Assembly: GCF_003286085.1 (NCBI RefSeq)
Contig: NW_020825298.1
Coordinates: 12,152,001-12,216,000 of the forward strand
Source of the DNA: Drosophila persimilis
Lineage: Eukaryota; Arthropoda; Insecta; Diptera; Drosophilidae
Direction: 5' to 3'
Length of the DNA: 64,000 nt
Positions 1-11,400 of the stretch are shown piece after piece. Position 1 is the first letter of the stretch. Each line of letters starts with the position of its first letter. The notes beneath the pieces are model-generated. The model was not told the DNA's origin. It did not search any database and saw nothing but the letters and a program-made list of their open reading frames with translations. A program made the position numbers and the translations under genes.

Positions 1-1012
1 ACAACAAGTGCGGCATTATTGCCAGCATCTTGGTCACACCTTTGAAGCAGCACCACCATCCGCCTGGCCCCAACACCACGAGAGAAAGAGATAGAGAGAG
101 AGAGATGAAAGCAAATAAAAGCCAAGTGAAGAGAACTGACTTAAACCCATTAGGCCATGGCCTAAGCATCAATTATGTAGGTTTAAAGACCCCGACAACG
201 ATGTTTGACGGCATGCCATGACTCTTGTCGCTAATTTGCGCAAATTATGTGCCAGGCCTCTTAAAGTACCGCAAAGTGAGTGCCGAGCCGTGACAACGAG
301 CCACCAGCCACCAGCCACCAGCCCCAAAGCTAAAGCCAACAGAGCCAACGGATCCTAGGCCGAGGCAGCCAGCAATCCAACAATCCAGCCATCCAAGTAT
401 CCGAAGCAACCATCCAAAACTCCAATTATGTCAACAGAAACCGCAACAGGCGCAACATCAAAGCTCAGGCCAGGCTCCCCCTCAGAACGTTCGGAGAAGT
501 GCATGGGATGCCGCCATCGCCGTGCTGGCAACATTTCGCCGCGGGAGAAAGGTTGCCAGCAACATATTTCGGTGACAATCGAACAATGACAAGATAACCG
601 TAGATAATACTGTCTCTAAAGGTACATACTCCTGGATGTATACCCTTACAAATATCTAAAATTTTCAAAGAAAGTACCACACCTGCTAAGATATACATAG
701 CTCGATTACTTATTCGATATTAGTCAGAAACAAATTCATTGCCTTTACAGATAAATATGAAATCTTTAAATCGTTTGTTAAAGGAAATAAATATGGAAGA
801 AGACTACCATTTCCATGCCGTCAAACACTTTCAAAAAGTTACCATATCCCAAAAAGGGTTAGATAAAAGCGTCAAGATTTTCTGGGTTAAACCGTTTAAG
901 CAGGATGTACGAGTGTTTGTCTGAGGGGAAAGGAACGGGACGGCATGAATGGGGGACTTTGACTGCAATTTGGAGTCGCAAACTGCGTGTGGCAAACGCT
1001 TAGCCTGCCCCT

Positions 1013-1097
1013 CTTTGATCTCCCTCTCGCTTTGATGTGTGTGGTGTGTGGTGCGTGCCTCAAGGTCCACAAAACTTCAAGGTCTTAACGGAGAGTA

Positions 1098-1136
<39 letters not shown>

Positions 1137-1323
1137 AGTTGGTCGAAGAGTGTGTGTGGAGAAATTTTGTTGTTTGTCTTTGATGCAACTTCCTCAATGC
1201 GCTGCCAAACAGACAAAACTTTGGACGACCCAAAGAGAGATAGAAAGAGATAGAGAGTAAGAGGGAGAGGGAGAGGGAGCTATAGATACAGATATATGTA
1301 GAAGAGGAATATAAGATCAAAGG
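1013..1323. promoter_or_regulatory. Cluster of TCF/Pangolin-like sites
   Basis: Four matches to the CTTTGAT core in 311 bases: CTTTGATC at 1013-1020, GCTTTGATG at 1029-1037, CTTTGATG at 1178-1185 and, reversed, GATCAAAGG at 1315-1323. Two are full matches to SCTTTGATS. A further full match (CATCAAAGC) is at 456-464. The 7-mer is expected about once per 8 kb on both strands. A Wnt-responsive enhancer is plausible but inferred. I see no nearby GCCGCCR helper site. Confidence 0.35.
1099..1134 (+). repeat. (TG)18 microsatellite
   Basis: Eighteen perfect TG units, lying between the second and third TCF-like sites. Confidence 0.95.
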
Positions 1324-2780
1324 GAACTCAAAAAGCCATCACGCTTTTAGACACACGACCAAAACACGGCAAAACTCCAAGAAATTACGACTACGATAAA
1401 AGCAATGCAGAGATTGAAGATTGAAGAAGTGGCAGCAGCATCTTGCACTTGGCAGCCATCTCGTACTTCATCTGTATCTGTATCTGTATCTGCATCTGTA
1501 TGTTTCTACGTATCTGCATCTTGGGATCCTCTGCCAGAGTTTGTCTTACTTTTTACACCTTTAAAAATTTGTTTTGTTGTTTGATTTTGGGCTTCACGCT
1601 TGAATTGCTTCTTAGAGGCATTCAACTTCGGAGCCGCCTGATTTGTTTAACTCATTTGGGTTTGGGTTTGGTTTTCCTTTTACTCACTTTTCGGATTTTC
1701 CTCGATTACGTGAAAATGCATTTTTATGTCATGGGAACGCTCTGCTCTACGCTTTTCTATCGGCTCGGCTCGGCTCTATCAACTCCATTGTTGTTTCGGG
1801 GCTGCAACCCTCATCCTCATATACATTGCAGTTCTCCGTTTCGTTCCATCAGTGGTTAATCATCGTCATCAGCCTTTTCTGTTCTGTTCTGTTCTGTTCT
1901 GGCATTTTTATTGGGTTTCATCATGGGCCAATTTATGACCACCTCTGATCCTCTGCTTTTGTGCTCTGTTTACCAACTTCCAGCTGCTTTTTGTTTAAAC
2001 TTTTATGGCGCAGCTTTAGCTTTTCCTCTGCTCTTCGGAGTCTCCTCTCCTCTCCTTTCCATTCATTCAACAAAAGGACATTCGGAATAAAGGAATTTAC
2101 GAAAATGGGGGAAAACTTACTCACAAAAAAAAGTACACAAAATAAAGAAAAACGAAGAAAACTGAACCCCAGTTTATCATTAAGAAACAAAAAACCACCG
2201 CAACGGAAAGGAAATGCCAACAGGAGTTGGAGGAGACGTAGAAGAAATTCAAGTTGAGAGACAACGGCCTCATAAAACGCAGCCATCAAAAACGACAAAA
2301 TGAAAAAGTTCAAATGGCAAATGGCAGCAAATTGTTGGCAGCGAAATTATTAGAAAAAATGTACGAGAAAATATATTCGAAAAAAAATAAGAACCACGAC
2401 GAACAGAGAATGCTGTGGCAAGGAAGTGTAGTCTTAGATGGAATGTTTAGAGTCGAAAAGACAAGATCGAAACATATCAATATACCTTCTTGTGGCTCAA
2501 CATTATAGCAGATCAATTGGAGAGCAAAGTACATCTTCCAATAGGTATGAGTCAGCTATCTCTTATTAAGTGCGTCACCAGTCCCCCAAAAAGAACCAAA
2601 AATTCCTTTACCATCGCCGAAAAATGAACAAATATATCTGCATGAAATGGCAGCACATTACAAGAAAGGGAACCGCTTTATGCCTGCAATTTCATTTCAT
2701 TTTGCAAATGTAAGTACGAATTTACAAAGGACAGACAGCCGCCAGGTCCAGAAGTCGTCCAGCTGCTGTTCCTCAGACCC

Positions 2781-2827
2781 AGCCTCCCAGCCTCCCAGCC
2801 TCTCAGCCTCCCAGCCTCCCAGCCTCT
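2781..2827 (+). repeat. 8-bp tandem repeat (AGCCTCCC)n
   Basis: Six units of AGCCTCCC with CT substitutions in units 3 and 6; strongly pyrimidine-biased on this strand. Confidence 0.9.
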
Positions 2828-4547
2828 GATTTTGCCGACGTTTTCATTGTCGTCGTGTCGTCGGAATTGAGACAAATAAATTTCGGGTGTTTGGTGCCAC
2901 ATGGCGGAGGCCAACTGCAGTTAAAAGGGATTTTCCCTGGATATTTTTAATTTTGCGGAGAGAATAAAAAACAAAACTTTGCACATAATCGTTATCGTCA
3001 ATGTTGAGAGGGTAAAAGGAGGAGCAGAGAGGCAAGTACCCCAAGGTGCCCACTGGACCTGGACCAGGACCACGACCAGGACCAGGACCCTCGACCATAA
3101 TTTGCGGCCAACAAAAGAAGCTTTTCTTTTCTGTTGTGGAAATTAACATTTTTATGCTTCCGCCAGGGCTGCAGAAGGAACTTCAACTTCAACTCCATCT
3201 CCAGACACTACATGGAGATGATATAGACAATGTCGTAGAGGCAGAAAGTTTTTATCCAAACAACAATGGAGCAGAACTTACACTCGTAGTTATGAGCAGA
3301 ATATGAAAGCCGGGAGCGAGGGTTCGAACGGAATCAGCGGTAGCCAAGGAAACGGTAAGTAAGTTTTAATTACTCTTTGACAAATATTTAACTTTTGGGA
3401 GTAGCAGGAAAAAGAAGGGGAACCCGAACCTTCTCGCAACTTCAGGAGGAGGAGACGTTGGCTGTCTTACGCACAATTAAACAGAACAGATTTGCCGCTT
3501 GGAAGGCAAATGAAATCACGGCAGGACAAAGGGGTGTTCGGGGTCTGGTTGTCGGTCTGTTCCTGGCGGGGTTGGCTTTCGTTACCCTGTAACAACATAA
3601 TTTTGCGCCGTATAATGTCATAAATGTCTGTTAAACAAAACAACAGACGTCATAGAGTGGGACAGAAAGACAGGCAGCTAAGAGGAGAGTGCGAGCGGGA
3701 GACCGGAGACTACCAGAGACTGTCAAACATTATTACATTATTTGCCTTTTGCTTTTGGGTCTGGTCTGTCAAAATGCTGAAATTGAAACCAACCCCGTGA
3801 GCCTCGGCCCCGGCCTCAGACCCCCCCTCCAGAGCCATCGGCTATACGGTTTTTGTTTCTATTTGCTTTTTGGGTTCGTCTCTTGATTTTGGGATTTCTG
3901 GTTCTTAGATTACTCTCTGAATCGCCAATCCAACCCCGACATCGGAGATTAATTACGACTGCCTTCCCCTGAATTTCCTTTCATTTCGCTTCCTCCTTCC
4001 AATGGGAGGAAAGGGAACTTCGAGTAACTTCATCATCGAGTGCCCCCTGACGGCAATTATTAAATTTTCATTACATCCCCTAATCAGCATTTTGTGCATA
4101 TTGATTGTGTAAACAGGCGTCACATAGTCGCTTTTGGTCTGCCTCCTGGTTGTCCTCCTTTAGTGATCGAATCTCCGCGATTTGTTCGGGGAGATTTGAG
4201 TTGCTAATGTTGTTGAAGGGCTTTTGGGTCGGAATACTGATGTCATTTTTGACAGGTGTTGAAGTGGTTAAGTAGTGGTATTAGAGGGAAAAGGGTTGGC
4301 AGAGGAGTCATTGATTCAAGGTTCGACTTAAGGGTTAATTGGTTAATGAAATACAGGGGAAGCGATTGAGCCGTTGCTAGATCTATCTATAAAGATGGAT
4401 GGATAAGTTCTGGACGGCAGTTAGAGTAATCCTTTAGATTATTCAGGTTCCAAGTCCTAGATAAAATTGTAATTACATCTTTAAGCAATTATAGAATCCT
4501 AACCCTTAATTATTAGCACTGACTCACTGTTAAATTTGAACGCATAA

Positions 4548-4604
4548 CGCCAATCAGCACTTTCGGATGAGCGGAATATTCAGAACTTGGCGCGTACTCG
4601 AATG
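4548..4604 (+). repeat. Dispersed repeat fragment, copy A
   Basis: Aligns without gaps to the reverse complement of 51771-51827 in wg intron 3: 46 of 57 positions match by hand, including CCAATCAGCACTTT and AATATTCA. Probably two old fragments of one mobile-element family. The family is not identified. Confidence 0.6.
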
Positions 4605-5220
4605 CGAGACGAAAAAGCAAAGCAGAAAGCTATGGAAAAGGTTAGTTGCAAAAAAATACAATTAAAGCACTCTTGGTGGAGAGCTGCCATGGGCGTGGCT
4701 GTGGCTGTGCGGGAGGGATCTCAGATGCCATAAAAACCATCTAATTGTGCCACCTTTCAGTTACATTCATTAGGATTATTAGTCGCCCCTAATGGTAAAA
4801 ATTGATCTCACGATTCTGCCATTATACGATTCAAAAACATACCACAGCAATGGCCAGCCATCTTCACATCTCTCACAGTTTCGTAAGAGCCTCTGTTGAT
4901 CTTGTGTAACATTTGAGTGTTGATTTGACTTTTTTGATTTGTGCTGACATTTCGAATCAATAAAATCGCACTTTGTACTGCCACTGCAGGTGCCATGCCG
5001 CAGGCCAAGGAAGGGGATCGGGCAGACCCACACACGCATCCGAAGCAGGCAGGCAAATGGCAAGCAAACAGCGATGTCTTCCTCAAATAAGCCGATTAAT
5101 TGTAATCAAGCAGGTCTCAAATGGACACTGACTGAACCCAGCTGGGCCCTCGCCCCGTCCCCGTCCCCGCCCCCCTCTCAATCGAATGGTATGGAACGGA
5201 ACTAGACTGAATGTATGGGA

Positions 5221-5246
5221 TGGTATATGGTATATGGTATATGGTA
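5221..5246 (+). repeat. 7-bp tandem repeat (TGGTATA)n
   Basis: Three perfect units and a partial fourth, followed by degenerate TGGTA-type copies to about 5265. Confidence 0.85.
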
Positions 5247-6557
5247 CCGGTAGATGGTAGCTGGTGCCCCCTGTCTATCGATTTCTGTTGTCTAGCCCGT
5301 TGGGTCAATGCATGTGGCGTGGGGCAAAGAAATAAATAAATTACATCAGAAAAAAACGAAGGAAAGGCAAAATAAGTGAAACACTTTCTACCCCTACTTT
5401 CTACCAAGTATTCCTGAAGTTTTTGCAAATGGGGACGCCGCAGCCAAAGCACTAGACCATATTCCAGCAGGGATATTATGGATATGGGCTCTCTCCCTAT
5501 TTTGAAATGACTTGGATCAGGTGTTTGCAACATCCACCTATTTCCAATAGAATTGTTTATAGGTAAATCGGATAACTATTCCACTTTTCAGTGATATTTC
5601 TTTATAACTCGGAAGAAATATATTGTGCAAGACATGTGTAAAAAAAGCCCCTACAAATTGTATTCTAATTCGGGGAAAATATAATAATATGTTTGTAATA
5701 GAACTGATGCCGCTTCCAGGGTATCTACAGTATCGAGTCCAAAGCAAACCCTCCTTTCATGGAGTTGGGTGGTTTTGTAATGACAAATAATAACCGGTAG
5801 TCCTGCTACTCCATTGCCTGCACTCCCTGTGCTTTCCGCCTTCTGCTTTCTGCTCCCCATGTCAGTGCGCAAATTAATGGTGAAGTGTAAGTAAAATTTA
5901 CGCTCCGCCACCACAGGCAGCTCCCAGACCCCTTCCTGACGCTGTTCCCATCTGCTAATAATCATAAAAAAGGCGGCTAGCAGCATTTTGACAACAGGCA
6001 ACTCCACCAAATCCGCTGCATCCACCACAGTGAGGCGGCAATCCGTGGGCCATCTACCCCACCTCCCCATTAGCGGCCTTTTTTGGCTGACAGCCGCAAA
6101 ATAAAACAAAACAAATATAAATAATATTACTTTATTGTTTAAGCCCCCCCACCCCCAACAGTCTACCACGGACCATTGTCTGTGTTTGGACGTATGTTGC
6201 ATTTGTCAGCAGACAGCAGAGACCTCAAGAGTGCTGCCCATTCGAATGCCTGTCCGTCTGTCTATCTGTCGGGTGGCCTCTGCTGCCTACTGTTGCATAT
6301 TTCGAGTGATATTTATTTATTTGACTTGGCAATCGAAAGCCGCACAGCAGAGATCTCCGGAAATGAAATCGAATCTCAACAGATACAAAAAAAAAACCCT
6401 AAGCCAAAGAGTTTTCAAAACGATGACAGTTCAATAAGTGGGCAATTTAAAGGGAAAATTGTATTCAAATTGTAAGAATAGAATAGATCATATTGCATTT
6501 CAGGGCAATACATTTGTAGGTTTGATGTGAGAGAAATCTAGAGAAAGCCTCTCACAG

Positions 6558-6563
6558 GTTTAT
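6558..6563 (-). terminator. Candidate polyadenylation signal of the secreted-protein gene
   Basis: TTTATT on the + strand reads AATAAA on the minus strand (CAATAAACC), about 690 nt after the ORF's TGA. Another lies at 6131-6136. Weak evidence, since such hexamers are common in AT-rich DNA. Confidence 0.25.
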
Positions 6564-7245
6564 TGAAATTAAATGAAAGAAACGGTATCTAATCATCTCA
6601 AACTGCCAAATATATGTAGTGTATGCGCTTCCAGCTCTAATACTTAAAGAATTCACCCACAAGTTCTACAACTACATCTTATTTCCCCAGAATATCCAAA
6701 GTTCTAACTAATCAAGCTGAACTTTTGCATCAATTTATATAAATTTTAATTGCCATACGCCCTCTGAAGATCTCCCATTTGCAAGTGTTCAGCTGTTCTA
6801 CGAGAGCAGAGCCCTTCAATTCACCTAATTACCAACATCTGACATTACTTTAACGAATAAACTCTTGATTTTTATGTTATCAAAGTTCATGGAAGTCGAG
6901 CAAATCAAGATTCAAGCAAGCCAAAGGCCAGTCCGCGGGTTAAACATGGAACATCTAGACATGTTTTTTAATAATTTCAGTCAAAGATAATAATTGTAAG
7001 CGTTGATTTCTGTCCGACCATGGAGCCTACGGAGGCTCCAGCGGTGGTGAGCCACAAATTGAACAGTTCAAAAATGCGAGTTGGGGAGAGAAAACTCGTA
7101 TGCCATAAAAAAAGCGCCCATAAAATACTGGCTCTGCACACATGGTCGTAGGACAAAACAATTTGATGGCTGAGTGAAAGATCTTCATCAATTGATAAGG
7201 TTTCTGTTCAATTAAGATGCTGATGCGGAATAGCTGTGTTCTGAC

Positions 7246-7872
7246 TCACTTGTACAGGCTCTGCATGTCCATGCCATTGCTGGAGGCAGCTCCCATCATC
7301 CCGGCGCCACCCAGCATTCCTCCAACGCCGCCGCCCACTCCACCTGGCAGTCCTGCATTAAGCATTGTTCCGCCGTATCCCAGATTGGCGGGTAATCCTT
7401 TGGTTCCGGGCACAATGATGCCAAGGTTTGCCAGTCCGGCCAGGGCATGTCCATGTGGGTGGCCACCGCCTCCATGAGTTGGTACTCCTACGCCTCCACC
7501 TGGCATCCCTCCTCCTCCTGCGTGCCAGGGAGAAACACCTCCGCCGCCGCCGCCTCCACCTGTCGCCACAGAGGGAGCACTCGATGTACTGCTGCCGAGG
7601 CCTGCCAGTCCGCCCAACTGATTGATCAGAGCCCCTCCGCCGGATCCCACGCCCTGGGTACCCCCCATCAGGGTGTTCAGCAATGTGCTGTTGTGGTTCA
7701 TGTTTATGCCACTGCTCTGGTGCTGATGGTGCTGGTGCTGGCTGTGCTGTCCCAGGTTAGGGCTGCTATCCAGGTTGCCATTTCCCATAAGCAGCTGATC
7801 CTCACTCCGCACCTGGCAGAGCCCCAGGCGACAGAGGATCAGCACCACAAAGATTATCGCAGTTGATGGCAT
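7246..7872 (-). CDS. Secreted Gly/His-rich protein (unknown function)
   Basis: ATG at 7872-7870 in a good context (GAAAATGCC) opens 208 codons to TGA at 7248-7246. Residues 1-19 (MPSTAIIFVVLILCRLGLC) are a clear signal peptide. A short acidic segment and a His/Gln run (HSQHQHHQHQ) follow, then an NST sequon and long Gly-, Ala-, Met- and Pro-rich low-complexity sequence including an eight-glycine run. The C-terminal LANLGIIVPGTKGLPANLGYGG block is the least repetitive part. There are no Cys residues after the signal peptide and no recognisable enzyme fold, so it may be a structural, matrix or cuticle-like secreted protein. I recall an uncharacterised gene between Wnt4 and wg in D. melanogaster but cannot confirm orthology. 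The final AAG TGA overlaps a strong donor (AA|GTGAGT), so the true C-terminus may lie in a further exon to the left. Confidence 0.75.
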   Translation of the reverse strand: MPSTAIIFVVLILCRLGLCQVRSEDQLLMGNGNLDSSPNLGQHSQHQHHQHQSSGINMNHNSTLLNTLMGGTQGVGSGGGALINQLGGLAGLGSSTSSAPSVATGGGGGGGGVSPWHAGGGGMPGGGVGVPTHGGGGHPHGHALAGLANLGIIVPGTKGLPANLGYGGTMLNAGLPGGVGGGVGGMLGGAGMMGAASSNGMDMQSLYK

Positions 7873-9217
7873 TTTCACTGGTTGTTGTTTATTGGTTATT
7901 GGTGTATTTGTTGTTGGTAATTGTTGATTTGCTAAATGCGTTTTCTATAGTCTACTTTTTGGCGTGTTTGTCGTTTGATATATTCTTGATTTTATGTTGT
8001 GTTGCTATCGTAAGTACTTTTTGTGTGTATTTAATAAATTACTAAACTCTAGATTACTACCTCATAAAATATTTATTACTTTATAGTTAATTATTTATAG
8101 TTTTAAAAAAGTTTTCAATATTCTGTTGTTTGGGTAATACAAAACTGGTTTTTTATATAATTTTTTGTGGTATAAAAATTGTTGAAAATTCTATATTTAT
8201 ATTCCGATTGCCTTATGCCGAAATGCGTTTTATAATTGAGATTGTGTATTTGATAACTGGATGAATTTGGGTTACAATTTCCGATGCTGCTTTTGTTCGT
8301 AAACTTATTTTGGACTGCTTAATACTTTTCGTTTGATTTCCACTTGGTTCTATCGCGCTCCTACATTTTTGTTTCCTTTGCCGATTCTGATGTTGGGAGC
8401 TCTCCTTTCTTTGCTTTCTTTGCAGCTGGACTGATTCCGATTCTGATTCTGATTCTCATTCGAATTATTTTCACATTGGCACTTCAAACGGTTATGGTGT
8501 TGTTTCATCGGCAAAAGATTTTTTATTTATTTAGCCGCTGTGGATGTGGATGTGCGTTTTGTGGCTGAATTTTCCTTGTGGCCTGTGTTTTTTTTTTTTT
8601 TTGGCTTCCTGGAAAACGTTTAGCCAGTGGCTCTTTCTTGGTTCATTCGCTGATCAAATAGGGAACATCAAAAGGCCGCGCCACACGAAGGCGTTCGATC
8701 CCAGTCCCAGGCGTTCGATTTGCCCCCTGCCCAGCCCCTGCCGATGATCGGGCGTATCGAAAACCCGTTTGAAGAGAAGCGTCGATGTTGCAGTTACCGC
8801 CACCGACGCCGTCGCAGTCGTCGCCACCGCCTCCTCACACCGATCCATCCATCTAAGTAGCTTAAAGGTTTTCCGATGCACATAAAAAGGCGCCGCCTGG
8901 CATTTACACTTGTGGACCGGCCGGCCGGCCACTAGCCATACGCACCGCACAGACAGATCTTAAAACAAGGACGCACCGCAAGGGAATGGTCTGGCCACGA
9001 TAATGGTTCAATCACTTGGCGTTTTCCGGACCCGATCTGAAATGTTTTTCACACAATGCAACACTTCGTTCAGGCTTAGTTTTTCACACGTTTTCCACGC
9101 TGATTTCTGGCTCGTTTTCTGGAGTTTCGATTTCGCTTTCAGTTGATGTCTCTGTTTCAGTTTCTTGTTCAACCACCGCGCCACACGTGCGTCCATCAGC
9201 TCGCTCGAAACTCGACT
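7873..9217 (-). other. Probable 5' leader (or leader plus intron) of the secreted-protein gene
   Basis: Read on the minus strand, 9217-9000 and 8340-7873 are A/C-rich, with CAACAACA-type runs and few T tracts, as in fly 5' UTRs. The section between (about 8960-8560) is more GC-rich and could be leader or intron; I cannot place splice sites with confidence. It contains a 62-codon upstream ORF at 9196-9008 that begins about 21 bases from the start site and is Lys/Arg-rich. Confidence 0.45.
9008..9196 (-). other. Upstream ORF at the cap-proximal end of the secreted-protein mRNA
   Basis: ATG at 9196, 62 codons, very basic (WLNKKLKQRHQLKAKSKLQK). If the initiator at 9217 is used, this would be the first ATG a scanning ribosome meets. 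It may repress downstream translation or simply reflect A-rich leader composition. Confidence 0.25.
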
Positions 9218-9225
9218 GAATCATC
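9190..9225 (-). promoter_or_regulatory. Initiator + DPE promoter of the minus-strand secreted-protein gene
   Basis: Reading leftwards, ATTCAGTCGAG gives an initiator TCAGTC at 9219-9214, with A+1 at 9217. Starting exactly at +28 (9190) is GCACGT, five of six matches to the DPE consensus RGWYVT. No TATA box lies upstream. The sequence after +1 is A-rich and T-poor for about 200 bases, typical of a fly mRNA leader. Confidence 0.55.
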
Positions 9226-9967
9226 GGGGCACGTCGTCAGTGGCTCGTAGTGCCACTCGAAGTATTCGCTGCCGTTGCCGATGGTGCGGTGCTGGTGTTG
9301 CCTGCTTTTTGTGCCCGTTCGTTCTGATAGGCACAGCGTCGTGGTCGTGGTTGGCGCATGCGTGCACAGCCCGTGGAAGCCAGTGGAGCCAGTGAGGCCA
9401 GCTTGCAGCCCTTGCAGCAAGATGTGCAACTGCCACCAATTGATCGCCGTCACAATATATAGACAACACTTCATTAATTATAACGACAAGTTGTCAGCTC
9501 GGCTGTAATTGCCCCGCAACTAATTGGCACGAAAGTATCTCGAACTATGGAGATGCAGAGTACATTCTTTGGGAACGGAACTTTATCTGGGCGCTAGCTA
9601 GCACACATTTTCAGATAAACCCTGTTTGGGTAGCCGAGGTTTTTCCTTGTTTGCTCACTCGCCGCCGCGGCAGCGGCCATCCATCAGGCAGTCTCTCAAA
9701 TCTCTTACACACTTTTCTCCTTGGGCTTATCCATGGTATCCATGGGTATGGCATACACCTCACCTTTCCACTTGTCTTCAACTGTTTGGATGTTTGTTTT
9801 GTACCTTCTCTAGCTCTGCCTCCGTTCTCTGCTCTTTCTCTGCGCCGCGGCGGTCGCTACGTCAACACATTCCCGAAAGGGCAAGGCACTCACTTCGCGG
9901 ACACCGCCTCGCCGCTTAAATGAGGCAAAAATTGCAGCCACAACTTTTGACCCAAAACCCCTAGATA

Positions 9968-10021
9968 CCTTAGATACACCTTAGACACCACCTTAGATAC
10001 ACCTTAGACACCACCTTAGAG
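9968..10021 (+). repeat. 23-bp tandem repeat
   Basis: Two perfect units and the start of a third; each unit is itself built from CCTTAGAYACA sub-units. Confidence 0.9.
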
Positions 10022-11358
10022 ACTCTCTGCACTCTGTCCGGCACCCAATATTTGCGCTGGATAATTACAAAAACAACATCACAAATTCCTGATGGCCGGG
10101 GGTTGGGGGTTGGGCCAGAGAATCATCATTTGGTTTGTCTATTTGTCCAAACATTTGTCAATTTCATTGAGCTCTGACCAGGCATATTTCCTCATGCGAT
10201 CGAAGGCGGCAAGTGCCTTTTGATCGCACCATCCTCTGCCGCTCTCTGTCGTTGTTGTCGACTTTTTCGGTTCAATTAAGATTCATTTTAACGCTCCCCC
10301 GAAAGAGAAAGAGAGAGGGAACGGAACTGAGCCAACGAATGTACGACATAAAGCATGATTGTTCATTCTCGGCGTTTATCTAATTTACTTTTACTTACAC
10401 TTACACTCCCAGCTACAAGCGCCCTCCGCCTCCGTGTCCCGCGGTGATCCGATAAGTATCTGCCCGATGGGAATGGGACACCGACACCGACTCGAACCGA
10501 CGGACACGGACTTGGGCACCGCTCTTCGGGCTGATGACCAGTTTTATTGGCTTGACAATGGGCCCGTGTCTGTGTCTGGGCGAGAAGGTGAGGAATTGTT
10601 GTTCAAGTGCCCTTTGATTGCGGTACTTTAAGTGGAGAGGGGAAGGAGGCGGCGTCTAGTCAGTCTCAGCCTCGGGCGCATCGCCATCGCCATCGCCCGA
10701 TCCAACATCCCCCATTCTACCATTCTAATGGTTTCTAATGAACTACTTAAGCTGCTGATAGGGAAGTGATTGACGATTGACGATGATTCGACTGTAGCCA
10801 TGATCTGCTAATCTGCTCCATTGAAGTGCTGTCTCTACATGAGTCGATATCTGGGGTCTTATAATGTATTTAGCTGTGCGTTGGATTGGACAAGTTGTGT
10901 TGCCCCTCAGGGTTTATCTATGGAATGAGTCCCACACTTACATATCTCCTTAGAGTCTGCTAAAACATTAATTTATTGGCTGTACCAGCATAATCGTCGT
11001 GGGTAAAAGTGATTGTAGACTACACTTTTTCTTGTGTCAGAATTAATTATTAATTATTTTTCTTTGAGATACTTTTTCTGTTTTGAAGATACAATTTGTA
11101 TCAAGGTCGTATCTTGTGTTTCTCTGTCATAGTTTTGCGTCCTTTGATTTTCTATCTATAGGATTCATTTGTATCTTTGAAAACCGTTGTATATTTTTAT
11201 AAATTCTAAATCATTAGCATCAGTCTGATAGTTTACAAATGATCGTTGGCACTTGTAGATACTCGCATATCTTTGAGAGGCATCTCTTTCGGTTGAATAT
11301 TAGATATTTTGGGCCATCGAACGAATAAAGAAAGAAATATGCGCAATAGTAGAGTAGA

Positions 11359-11400
11359 GATAGCGAAAATGTGCGTGTGAGCATGTCACATTTGCGTGAA
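11359..11400 (+). repeat. Second dispersed repeat, copy A
   Basis: Matches 24029-24070 on the same strand at 34 of 42 positions without gaps, including CGAAAATGTG and TGTGAGCATGT. Similarity stops sharply at both ends. It may be a fragment of a mobile element or a shared regulatory module. Confidence 0.5.

Larger units (their letters stand above)
1..6557. other. Left non-coding region
   Basis: No ORF here looks like a real protein and no Wnt4-like Cys pattern is present, so Wnt4 (upstream of wg in Drosophila) must lie outside the window. Contents: the TCF-like cluster, a (TG)18 tract, 8-bp and 7-bp tandem repeats, GGACCA repeats near 3055-3090 and one dispersed-repeat fragment at 4548. Confidence 0.6.

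Noticed and set aside
3315..3335. tRNA B-box-like GGTTCGAAC
   Set aside because: No A box at the right distance and no acceptor stem; not a tRNA.
5651..6202. 183-codon minus-strand ORF downstream of the secreted-protein gene
   Set aside because: Considered as a further exon of that gene; no matching acceptor and no similar composition.
1..6557. Search for the 3' end of Wnt4
   Set aside because: No Cys-rich Wnt C-terminal pattern in any frame, so Wnt4 is not in the window.
7020..7151. 43-codon plus-strand ORF with a good start context
   Set aside because: Too short and isolated; no supporting signal.
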